DNA of 6,104 bases from an uncultured Clostridia bacterium. Lineage in GTDB: Bacteria > Bacillota > Clostridia > Monoglobales > Firm-18. Positions 1 to 5,602 of this stretch are shown in pieces. Where the stretch lies: contig CALDNB010000162.1 in the NCBI GenBank assembly GCA_937914775.1, positions 1 through 6,104 on the forward strand, read 5' to 3'. Under the pieces are notes generated by a model. The model was not told the DNA's origin. It saw only the letters and a program-made list of their open reading frames with translations, and made no database searches. Within the stretch, counting starts at the first letter, position 1. Each line of letters begins with the position of its first letter. A program made the translations under genes and the position numbers.

Positions 1-303
1 GAAAATTTCAAAAATTTTTTCATAAAATTCTCTGTCTTCTTCAAGCCTCGGAAGCTTTTTGCGGCATGAGCCAAGATATGAAGCAGGTGTAACTTTTAAC
101 AGTTTAAGTTCATCTTCATTTGAAAACTTGTCAGTCAAATCAATGATGTTTTCGTTTAAAACACCCTCGATACCATAAACTGCACCGTAAACTCTGTCTA
201 TTTCTTTTGCTTTTATACATCCGTCAATAACTCCTGCAAGGGAAGAATTAATAACAGATGTAGGACCTCCTGACTGTCCCACAATTGCATTTTTTCTTAA
301 CAT
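1..303 (-). CDS. 6-phosphofructokinase, probably PPi-dependent type (N-terminal part, cut by window edge)
   Basis: Translating the minus strand from the ATG at 303-301 gives 101 residues open to the window edge. The protein begins MLRKNAIVGQSGGPTSVINS and continues SLAGVI, which is the first beta strand and glycine-rich nucleotide/phosphate-binding turn of the phosphofructokinase family (residues about 6-26). The VYGIEGVL stretch (about 42-49) fits the second conserved segment. The enzyme phosphorylates fructose 6-phosphate at C1 in cytoplasmic glycolysis. The GQSGGPT form of the turn is what I associate with the clostridial PPi-using clade. The residues that decide ATP versus PPi (the GGDGS/GGDDS loop and the PKTIDND motif) lie outside the window, so donor choice is inference. 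The start is supported by TAGGGG at 311-316, 7 nt upstream, and an extended -10 at 332-340. It is divergent from the mutarotase-like gene. Confidence 0.88.
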   Translation of the reverse strand, partial: MLRKNAIVGQSGGPTSVINSSLAGVIDGCIKAKEIDRVYGAVYGIEGVLNENIIDLTDKFSNEDELKLLKVTPASYLGSCRKKLPRLEEDREFYEKIFEIF

Positions 304-331
304 TTTTGCACCCCTAATATTTTTTTATTAA

Positions 332-340
332 ATTATATCA
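332..340 (-). promoter_or_regulatory. Extended -10 promoter of the phosphofructokinase gene
   Basis: On the minus strand these bases read TGATATAAT, a perfect extended -10 (TG-N-TATAAT). The -35 position 17 nt upstream is only a T-run (the complement of the A-run at about 351-360), so the TG element probably compensates. Transcription would begin about 20-25 nt before the ATG at 303, leaving a short leader with the TAGGGG ribosome binding site. No operator-like palindrome was seen here. Confidence 0.6.
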
Positions 341-387
341 TAAATTTTTCAAAAAAAAAAGGATTATTTGAATTTTTAAAGAATTAG

Positions 388-393
388 TATAGT
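388..393 (+). promoter_or_regulatory. Possible -10 box of the mutarotase-like gene
   Basis: TATAGT (5 of 6 to consensus) lies 44 nt before the TTG start at 432. No convincing -35 sits 16-18 nt upstream: the nearby TTGAAT at 368-373 leaves a spacer of only 14 nt. It is the best candidate I can see in this AT-rich gap, but matches of this quality occur easily by chance. Confidence 0.25.
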
Positions 394-415
394 AAAAGAG
401 CAAGAAAAATTATTT

Positions 416-425
416 AAGGGGGGTG
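416..425 (+). promoter_or_regulatory. Strong ribosome binding site that fixes a TTG start at 432
   Basis: AAGGGGGGTG is an almost perfect complement of the 16S rRNA 3' end. It ends 6 nt before TTG at 432, which is ideal spacing. The alternative in-frame GTG at 423 lies inside this Shine-Dalgarno sequence and cannot be served by it, so TTG at 432 is the preferred start. Confidence 0.8.
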
Positions 426-431
426 TTTCCG

Positions 432-1367
432 TTGGGTAATGTAGAAGTCGAGCAGTTTAGGTTCGGCAAATACGGTGATTGTTTAAAACTTTCCAATGGT
501 AAAACAGAACTTATTGCCACAGTGGAAATAGGTCCCAGAATTATTAAATTCGGCAAAATTGACGGACCAAATGAATTTTTTGAAGATATAGAAGATAAAT
601 CAAACAGAATGGCAAATGATTTGCTTGAATACTACGGCAACAACAAAGGCGGTTGGCATATATACGGAGGGCACAGATTATGGATTGCCCCTGAAAGTTA
701 TCCGGAATGTTATTATCCCGATAACAGGAAAGTTGATTATGAGATTATAGAAAACGGTTTTATATTAAAACAGGAGCCTCAGACCGAAAACGGCATACAG
801 TATAATATAAAAGTTGTAATGTCCCAGGACGGCACTATTGATGTTTCGCATTATATAACAAATATAAGTAAAGAAGTTAAAGAATTTGCACCTTGGGCAT
901 TGACTGTAATGGCTGTCGGCGGTTTAGAAGTTATCCCTGTAAATAAAAGAGATACAGGCCTTCTTCATAATATGAATTTGTCTGTATGGTCATATACAGA
1001 TTTAAATGATGAAAGACTTACTTTCGGAACTGATTATATTAAAATAAAGTCAACTGCTGATACAGACCGTAAATTCAAGTTAGGTGTAGGCGTTGAAAGC
1101 GGATATGTATTATATTTTAATCACGGAAATATGTTTGTAAAAAAATTTGAACCTTTTTCACCGGAAGATAAATATCCCGATAACAACGTAAATTTTGAAA
1201 CTTATACCTGTAATTTGTTTACTGAAATCGAATCATTGGGTAAGTTAATTAAATTAAATCCTGATGACACCGTATGTCATAAAGAAACGTGGCAACTTGT
1301 AACTGACGTTGCCGAACCTGAAACTGACAAAGAAATCAGTAATATCATTGAAAACTTCATTAAATAA
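432..1367 (+). CDS. Galactose-mutarotase-like fold protein of unknown substrate
   Basis: 311 residues from the TTG at 432, with no signal peptide or membrane segment, so probably cytoplasmic. Features seen: an early strand pair ending ELIATVEIGPRI (residues 26-37), the motif YGGHRLWIAPE (78-88) followed by YYPDN (94-98), a central strand-rich stretch, and a C-terminal NFETYT...TEIESLG (254-270) followed by a PDDT...KETWQL segment (277-289). A conserved Asn/Glu-rich strand followed by a turn and an E-T-W strand is the usual end of aldose-1-epimerase-like beta-sandwich proteins. The GGHRLW-APE signature resembles the DUF4380-type relatives rather than the true GalM active-site set, but I could not confirm the family. 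I infer binding or epimerisation of a sugar or sugar phosphate. Divergence from a phosphofructokinase is compatible with that but does not prove it. It is monocistronic and ends in the bidirectional terminator. Confidence 0.72.
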   Translation: MGNVEVEQFRFGKYGDCLKLSNGKTELIATVEIGPRIIKFGKIDGPNEFFEDIEDKSNRMANDLLEYYGNNKGGWHIYGGHRLWIAPESYPECYYPDNRKVDYEIIENGFILKQEPQTENGIQYNIKVVMSQDGTIDVSHYITNISKEVKEFAPWALTVMAVGGLEVIPVNKRDTGLLHNMNLSVWSYTDLNDERLTFGTDYIKIKSTADTDRKFKLGVGVESGYVLYFNHGNMFVKKFEPFSPEDKYPDNNVNFETYTCNLFTEIESLGKLIKLNPDDTVCHKETWQLVTDVAEPETDKEISNIIENFIK

Positions 1368-1406
1368 AAATAAAGACAAAGGTTTAACCTTTGTCTTTAT
1401 TTTTAT
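1364..1406. terminator. Bidirectional intrinsic terminator between convergent genes
   Basis: A perfect 21-bp inverted repeat with arms 1364-1384 and 1386-1406 and a single central base at 1385. The core is GACAAAGG...CCTTTGTC flanked by A-rich and T-rich runs, so each strand gives a stem followed by U residues. It serves the mutarotase-like gene (plus) and tex (minus). The plus stop TAA at 1365-1367 and the tex stop TAA at 1384-1386 both lie inside the repeat, and the last tex codons (KNKDKG) are encoded by its right arm. Confidence 0.9.
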
Positions 1407-3546
1407 CAAGCATAGTAAGTGAAATTCGTTTTTTAGGCACATCAACGGACAATACCCAAACAGTAACAACATCTCCAACTTTTAATACTTCTGACGGATG
1501 TTTAATATATCTGTTTGTAATCTGCGAAATGTGAACAAGTCCGTCCTGATGAACTGCAATGTCAACGAATGCACCGAAATCAACTACATTTCTTACTGTT
1601 CCTTTCAGTTCCATTCCCGGTTTTAAATCCTCCATACTAAGTATGTCAGAACGAAGCATGGGCGGCGGTAACTCGTCACGCAAATCACGTCCCGGTTTTA
1701 ATAACTCCTCAATAATGTCTTTTAATGTAGGTACGCCGATTTCAAGAGCCTCTGCAACATTAGTCAGTCCCTTTTCATGTACCTTATCCTTTAACTCGTC
1801 AAGAGTGTTTTTTGTAACATCTTTATCTGTGTATCCAAACAATTCAAGCAACTTGTTTGCCGCATCATAGGACTCGGGGTGAACAGAAGTGTTGTCTAAA
1901 ATATTTTTCCCATTTGGAATTCTTAAAAAACCTGCACACTGCTCATAAGCCTTCGGACCAAGTTTCGGAACCTTTTTAAGTTGAGCCCTTGAAGTAAATT
2001 CACCGTTTTCTTCTCTGTATGCAACTATGTTTTTAGAAACCGCAGAAGTAATACCTGAAACATAAGATAAAAGCGACGGCGATGCAGTATTTAAGTCAAC
2101 ACCAACTGAGTTAACACAAGTTTCAACAACACCGCATAAAGTTTCGTCAAGGCGTTTTTCAGGCAAATCGTGCTGATACTGACCAACCCCTATTGATTTC
2201 GGGTCAATCTTTACAAGTTCAGCCAAGGGGTCCTGTAACCTTCTTGCAATAGACACTGCACTTCGTAATGAAACATCAAAGTCAGGAAATTCCTGTGCAC
2301 CTAATTTTGATGCCGAATAAACTGACGCTCCCGCCTCGTTTACCATCATATATGAAACAGGTCTGTCAAGTTCCTTTATCAAATCAGCAACAAATATTTC
2401 AGACTCTTTTGACGCCGTACCGTTACCAATTGAAATTACATCAACATTGTGTTTTTTAATCAGTACCTTTAACTTCTCTTTTGCCTCCTCTGTTTTATTC
2501 TGGGGAGGTGTAGGATAAATAACTGTAGTATCTAAAACCTTGCCCTGAGGGTCAACAACTGCGATTTTGCAGCCTGTTCTGTATGCAGGGTCTAAACCTA
2601 ATGTAACTTTCCCTTTAATAGGAGGCTGCATAAGTAACGGCTTTAAGTTAAGACCAAAAATTTTAATTGCCTGTTCACTCGCATTGGCAGTAAGTTCACT
2701 TCTTATCTCTCTTTCAACAGACGGGAATATAAGACGTTTGTAACTGTCGTTTGCACAGAACTCAACCAGTTCTGCCGTGTAGGTATCAGAAGTAACAAAG
2801 GCATCTGTTAAAATCTTAATAGCGGATACCTCGTCAACTTCAACAGAAACTTTCAAAAATTCTTCTGCTTCTCCTCTGTTTATAGCAAGAATTCTGTGAC
2901 TTGGTATTTTTCTTACAGGCTCTCTGTACTCGTAATACATACTGTAAACAGAGTCTTCCTCTTTCGTACCAACAGACACAATATCGCCTGTTCTTGTAAA
3001 CAAATCACGGAGTTTTCCTCTTGATGTGGCATCGTCAGATATGATTTCGGCAATAATGTCACAAGCACCGTTAATTGCATCTTCCGCACTTTCTACACCT
3101 TTTTCGGCATCTATAAAGGTTTCTGCAAGTTTAACAAAATCTTCCTCGTTTAATTTTTGTTCCAGAAGTTGGTCTGCAAGAGGCTCTAAGCCCTTTTCTT
3201 TGGCAACTGTTGCTCTTGTACGTCTCTTTTGCTTATAGGGACGGTAAATATCTTCAAGAGCCGCAAGTGTCTGTGCCTGTTCAATTGCAGACATTATTTC
3301 GTCAGTCATTTTTTCCTGTTCCGTAATAGAATTGATTATTTCTTCTTTTCTCTTTTCGAAATTACGAAGATAATTAAGTCTGTCGGCAAAATCTCTTAAA
3401 ACCTGGTCATCGCAACTGCCGTGCATTTCCTTTCTGTAACGTGCTATAAAAGGAATTGTGTTGCCGTCATCAATTAAAGATATAATGTTTTCAACAAACT
3501 CTTTTTTGATGCCAAATTCATTTTGCAAAACCAAAGATATATCCAT
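1384..3546 (-). CDS. tex: Tex, S1-domain RNA-binding transcription accessory protein
   Basis: 720 residues, close to the usual 720-785 for Tex. Domains in order: N-terminal helical Tex region with IPFIARYRKE (31-40) and LEDIYRPYKQKRRTRATVA (97-115); a YqgF/RNase-H-like domain starting GLDPAYRTGCKIAVVD (317-332) with IGNGTASKESE (373-383); a helix-hairpin-helix region DLNTASPSLLSYVSGI...FTSRAQLKKVPKLGPKAYEQ (about 484-536); and a C-terminal S1 domain from GMELKGTV through DFGAFVDI and GLVHISQI to ISLTML (about 644-713). Tex binds nucleic acid in the cytoplasm and affects transcription or transcript fate; its exact molecular role is debated. The start is ATG 3546-3544, because AGGAGGA at 3553-3559 is correctly spaced. 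Reading further upstream would translate a terminator hairpin. It lies downstream of pth behind an intrinsic terminator, so its expression depends on readthrough or an internal promoter. Confidence 0.96.
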   Translation of the reverse strand: MDISLVLQNEFGIKKEFVENIISLIDDGNTIPFIARYRKEMHGSCDDQVLRDFADRLNYLRNFEKRKEEIINSITEQEKMTDEIMSAIEQAQTLAALEDIYRPYKQKRRTRATVAKEKGLEPLADQLLEQKLNEEDFVKLAETFIDAEKGVESAEDAINGACDIIAEIISDDATSRGKLRDLFTRTGDIVSVGTKEEDSVYSMYYEYREPVRKIPSHRILAINRGEAEEFLKVSVEVDEVSAIKILTDAFVTSDTYTAELVEFCANDSYKRLIFPSVEREIRSELTANASEQAIKIFGLNLKPLLMQPPIKGKVTLGLDPAYRTGCKIAVVDPQGKVLDTTVIYPTPPQNKTEEAKEKLKVLIKKHNVDVISIGNGTASKESEIFVADLIKELDRPVSYMMVNEAGASVYSASKLGAQEFPDFDVSLRSAVSIARRLQDPLAELVKIDPKSIGVGQYQHDLPEKRLDETLCGVVETCVNSVGVDLNTASPSLLSYVSGITSAVSKNIVAYREENGEFTSRAQLKKVPKLGPKAYEQCAGFLRIPNGKNILDNTSVHPESYDAANKLLELFGYTDKDVTKNTLDELKDKVHEKGLTNVAEALEIGVPTLKDIIEELLKPGRDLRDELPPPMLRSDILSMEDLKPGMELKGTVRNVVDFGAFVDIAVHQDGLVHISQITNRYIKHPSEVLKVGDVVTVWVLSVDVPKKRISLTMLDKNKDKG

Positions 3547-3562
3547 ATTACTTCCTCCTAAA

Positions 3563-3588
3563 ACAAAAACCGCCAAGGCGGTTTTTGT
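3563..3588 (-). terminator. Intrinsic terminator between pth and tex
   Basis: On the minus strand, ACAAAAACCGCC (3588-3577) is followed by TT and GGCGGTTTTTGT (3574-3563), a perfect 12-bp inverted repeat with a GC-rich core and a following TTTT run. It starts 4 nt after the pth stop and ends 4 nt before the tex Shine-Dalgarno sequence, so it ends the prs-pth transcript and can also act as an attenuator for tex. Confidence 0.85.
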
Positions 3589-3591
3589 AAA

Positions 3592-4137
3592 TTAATTATA
3601 TTTGTTCATTGAATAGGTTATTCCCTCTGTTAATAAGTCTTCAATTATTTGGGGCATAATTTTTGCAACTTCTATTAATTGTTTGGTTTCCTCTTTTGAG
3701 AAATCCTGTAAAACATAATCAACCAAATCGCAATCAGGTTTTCCTACCCCTACTCTTACCCTTGGAAAACTTTCGGTTTTCAAGTGGCTTATGATATTTT
3801 TCATACCGTTATGCCCACCTGCACTACCGTTTGCTCTTATTCTTAATTTTGCAACATCAAGGGCAATATCATCGTAAATTACTATAACATTTTCGGGGTT
3901 TATTTTATAAAACTTTGCAAGTGCACCAACACTTTCTCCTGACAAATTCATATAAGTCTGAGGTTTTACCAGAACAACATTTTTGCCCTTGATTTTCCCT
4001 TCACCGATTAGTGCATTACACTTGCTCTTTTTAATTTTAATATCATAATAAGATGCAACGGCTTCAATCATTTCAAAGCCAACATTATGCCTGGTATTAA
4101 CATGTTTTTTGCCGGGATTACCAAGACCGACAATCAT
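3592..4137 (-). CDS. pth: Peptidyl-tRNA hydrolase (Pth)
   Basis: 181 residues, matching bacterial Pth (about 180-195). It cleaves the ester bond of peptidyl-tRNAs dropped from ribosomes, freeing tRNA in the cytoplasm. Conserved elements are all present: IVGLGNPG (2-9, with Asn7), TRHNVGFE (15-22, catalytic His17), KPQTYMNLSG (58-67, with Asn64), IYDDIAL (87-93, with the conserved Asp at 89), and GSAGGHNGMK (104-113, with Asn110). The start is ATG 4137-4135, because homologues begin at M-IVGLGNPG; longer in-frame readings run back into prs. No good Shine-Dalgarno sequence precedes it (only AAAGAA). It begins 13 nt after the prs stop, with a 5-codon mini-ORF bridging the gap, so translation is probably coupled to prs. 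It ends 4 nt before an intrinsic terminator. Confidence 0.96.
   Translation of the reverse strand: MIVGLGNPGKKHVNTRHNVGFEMIEAVASYYDIKIKKSKCNALIGEGKIKGKNVVLVKPQTYMNLSGESVGALAKFYKINPENVIVIYDDIALDVAKLRIRANGSAGGHNGMKNIISHLKTESFPRVRVGVGKPDCDLVDYVLQDFSKEETKQLIEVAKIMPQIIEDLLTEGITYSMNKYN
3595..3600 (-). promoter_or_regulatory. Possible -10 box for tex inside the end of pth
   Basis: The minus strand reads TATAAT here, over the last two sense codons of pth (Tyr-Asn). There is no TG extension and no recognisable -35 at 16-18 nt. If used, transcription would start at the foot of the terminator hairpin, so the tex leader would carry that hairpin at its 5' end. The perfect hexamer could simply reflect the two codons. 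Confidence 0.2.
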
Positions 4138-4151
4138 TGTTCTTTGTACAT
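4134..4151 (-). other. 5-codon mini-ORF bridging prs and pth
   Basis: The minus strand reads ATG TAC AAA GAA CAA TGA (Met-Tyr-Lys-Glu-Gln-stop). Its ATG overlaps the prs stop as TAATG, and its TGA overlaps the pth start as ATGA. Seen directly; a role in handing ribosomes from prs to pth by termination-reinitiation is inference. It is too short to be a protein gene. Confidence 0.35.
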
Positions 4152-5107
4152 TAGTTGAAAAGCGGACTAATGGCAACATCGTCATAAATTCTTTCAATAG
4201 CGTCGGCAAATACGTTTGCAACAGATAAAGTGGTAATCTTGTCTATTCGTTTTTCTTCCGGCAACTCAATTGTATCCAAAAGTACAAGTTCTTTAATTGG
4301 TGCTTTTTCAAGTCTTTCGATAGCAGGACCTGACAGTACGGCGTGAGTTGCACAAGCATAAACTTCTTTTGCGCCTCTGTCCATAAGCGCCTGAGCACCG
4401 TTGCAGATTGTACCTGCAGTATCAATCATATCGTCAACCAAAATAATTCTCTTGTCTTTAATATCACCAATTATGTTCATAACTTCTGATACATTTGGTT
4501 TGGGACGTCTTTTATCTATAATTGCAATAGTAGCATCTAATTTTTCAGCAAATTTTCTTGCTCTTGTAACACTTCCAAGGTCGGGAGATACAACTACTAC
4601 CTCGTCTTCCATTCCTTTAAATTTTTCCTGGAAATAAGGAGCAAGTATAGGTGCACCTAAAAGGTGGTCAAGGGGAATATTGAAAAATCCCTGAATCTGA
4701 GGAGCATGTAAATCCAAAGTAAGTACACGGTCTGCACCGGCTGTAGTAAGTAAGTCTGCAACAAGTTTAGCAGAAATCGGGTCTCTGGCTTTTGCTTTTC
4801 TGTCTTGTCTTGCATAGCCAAAATAAGGAATAACTGCGGTTATTCTGCCAGCAGATGCTCTTTTGAAAGCATCAATCATAATTAAAAGTTCCATTAAGTG
4901 CTGGTTTACAGGATATGATGTAGATTGAACCAAGAATACATCAGAACCTCTTACTGTTTCGTTGATGTCAACGCCAATCTCACCGTCACTGAATAATCTT
5001 GTACAGGAGTTACCAACAGGTACGCCTACGATGTTTGCAATGTTTTTTGCAAGTTCAGGATTTGCATTTGCAGAAAATACTTTAATGTTTTTACCGTGTG
5101 TTATCAT
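4151..5107 (-). CDS. prs: Ribose-phosphate pyrophosphokinase (PRPP synthetase)
   Basis: 318 residues, the normal length for class I Prs (315 in E. coli). It transfers pyrophosphate from ATP to ribose 5-phosphate to give PRPP for purine, pyrimidine, NAD, histidine and tryptophan synthesis. Seen: LFSDGEIGV (38-46), the ATP flexible loop YARQDRKAKARDPISAK (98-114), TLDLHAPQIQGFF (130-142, catalytic His134), IDKRRP (197-202, with the catalytic Lys199/Arg201 pair), and the PRPP-binding loop VDDMIDTAGT (224-233). The start is ATG 5107-5105, with AGGGGGA at 5117-5123 spaced 9 nt upstream. It is the first gene of the prs-pth unit. A likely extended -10 lies at 5142-5150, and a broken glycosylase gene lies upstream in the same direction. 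No residue is missing from the core motifs. Confidence 0.97.
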   Translation of the reverse strand: MITHGKNIKVFSANANPELAKNIANIVGVPVGNSCTRLFSDGEIGVDINETVRGSDVFLVQSTSYPVNQHLMELLIMIDAFKRASAGRITAVIPYFGYARQDRKAKARDPISAKLVADLLTTAGADRVLTLDLHAPQIQGFFNIPLDHLLGAPILAPYFQEKFKGMEDEVVVVSPDLGSVTRARKFAEKLDATIAIIDKRRPKPNVSEVMNIIGDIKDKRIILVDDMIDTAGTICNGAQALMDRGAKEVYACATHAVLSGPAIERLEKAPIKELVLLDTIELPEEKRIDKITTLSVANVFADAIERIYDDVAISPLFN

Positions 5108-5141
5108 TTGAACTACTCCCCCTATATTTTATCTTAAATAT

Positions 5142-5150
5142 ATAATAACA
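5142..5150 (-). promoter_or_regulatory. Probable extended -10 promoter of prs
   Basis: The minus strand reads TGTTATTAT: a TG extension, one base, and TATTAT (5 of 6 to TATAAT). Transcription would start about 25-30 nt before the prs ATG, the same layout as the phosphofructokinase promoter. The 17-nt -35 position is poor. A competing pair, TTGAAA (5178-5183) with TTTAAT (5154-5159) at an 18-nt spacer, is also possible. Confidence 0.42.
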
Positions 5151-5186
5151 TAAATTAAAACAAAAATCTACATAAATTTTCAAAAA

Positions 5187-5366
5187 TTATATAAATTCTC
5201 TTCCGTAATAAAAGAGATATTGTTGTGCAAAACCGCCAAATTCCCCAAACTTGTCCTTAATAAACAAATCAAAGTCCTTAGCCTCCACATTGTATAAATT
5301 GTGAAGAATCTTTTTAATCCACACATCTTTTGGGAAAACATCGAATTTCTGATAAGCAAAAAGTAA
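5187..5366 (-). pseudogene. C-terminal remnant of an 8-oxoguanine/3-methyladenine DNA glycosylase (HhH-GPD superfamily)
   Basis: The minus strand reads LLFAYQKFDVFPKDVWIKKI, then a linker, then FGEFGGFAQQYLFYYGREFI and a TAA at 5187-5189. The FP-DVW-K motif followed by an AQQYLFYY end is typical of the C-terminus of Ogg/AlkA-like base-excision glycosylases. The Asp of KDVW (codon 5325-5327) aligns with the catalytic Asp of the HhH-GPD motif (Asp268 of human OGG1, VPVDVHM). The family's catalytic Lys lies 19 residues before that Asp, in a -K-VADC- context. Here the match stops at the LLF codons (5358-5366), after which the frame reads unrelated residues and hits a stop at 5391-5393. No other minus frame resumes the expected motif, so this is a truncation, not a frameshift. 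About 60 residues remain of a protein normally near 200-300, with no start codon. The frame is otherwise intact, suggesting a recent break. It lies 79 nt upstream of prs. Confidence 0.78.
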
Positions 5367-5375
5367 ATAAAGGAA
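5360..5375. other. Junction between core genome and unlike DNA
   Basis: Glycosylase homology read on the minus strand ends near 5366, and a start-less plus-strand frame becomes coding-like from about 5369. Composition also changes: the glycosylase remnant has G or C at the third position in 17 of 48 codons (5190-5333), against 5 of 75 in the plus frame (5375-5599). I saw no target-site duplication, transposon end or tRNA at the boundary. A deletion or recombination joint and an assembly chimera both fit. Confidence 0.6.
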
Positions 5376-5602
5376 TATATTATGTAATACTTATTGATAA
5401 TCGTATTTATAATATTTTATTTACTGATGATAAACTTCAAATAGATGAAAGAATTAGTCCAATTAATGATGAGTATGCTAATAAGGAAAATATAACACAA
5501 GAAAGAGTAATTACATATCTACCAACTCAAAACAAGTATCGTTATTATAGTGCTAAACATGAGTCAAATGGTAATACTTATTATACAAAATATTATAAAT
5601 AA
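5369..5602 (+). pseudogene. 5'-truncated fragment of an unrecognised gene
   Basis: A frame of 77 sense codons ends at TAA 5600-5602. It reads KGIYYVILIDNRIYNILFTD at its left end, then a polar stretch rich in Asn, Tyr, Lys, Asp and Glu, ending YYTKYYK. It has the purine-first, very low-GC3 codon pattern of a real AT-rich gene (Asp, Glu, Val, Ala and Arg codons throughout). No ATG, GTG or TTG starts it on the right of the junction. The only upstream start (TTG at 5330) lies on the antisense of the glycosylase, so its true 5' end was probably lost at the junction. No family recognised and no function proposed. Its last 39 nt overlap the convergent gene on the minus strand. It could still be non-coding. 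Confidence 0.4.

Noticed and set aside
423..431. GTG start for the mutarotase-like gene
   Set aside because: GTG at 423 lies within the AAGGGGGGTG ribosome binding site, which instead positions TTG at 432.
1254..1478. Minus-strand 74-codon frame rich in Leu/Phe
   Set aside because: It crosses the bidirectional terminator and lies antisense to the mutarotase-like gene and out of frame with tex; no ribosome binding site or homology.
1559..1870. Open frame on the plus strand, Ser/Asn/Phe-rich
   Set aside because: It is the antisense of tex, which is a confident gene; the composition is what antisense of Tex codons gives. The same applies to plus frames at 2268-2459 and 3026-3238.
3547..3576. 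Extended N-terminus for Tex (MAVFVLGGSN before the chosen Met)
   Set aside because: Those codons are the transcribed terminator hairpin and the Shine-Dalgarno sequence itself; the ATG at 3546 has a perfectly spaced AGGAGGA and matches the family start.
4138..4221. Longer Pth start overlapping the 3' end of prs
   Set aside because: The extra residues are an out-of-frame reading of the prs C-terminus; Pth homologues begin at M-IVGLGNPG.
4401..4637. Plus-strand open frame with hydrophobic and Ser/Thr-rich content
   Set aside because: Antisense shadow of prs, which has all catalytic motifs in the opposite direction; the minus frame at 4243-4425 is an out-of-frame shadow of prs as well.
5108..5186. 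Riboswitch or attenuator in the prs leader
   Set aside because: The predicted leader is under 30 nt and the region is plain AT-rich sequence without a paired structure; only promoter-like elements are seen.
5330..5368. TTG at 5330 as the true start of the plus-strand frame to 5602
   Set aside because: The first 13 codons are the exact antisense of conserved glycosylase residues (LLFAYQKFDVFPK), and no Shine-Dalgarno sequence precedes it.
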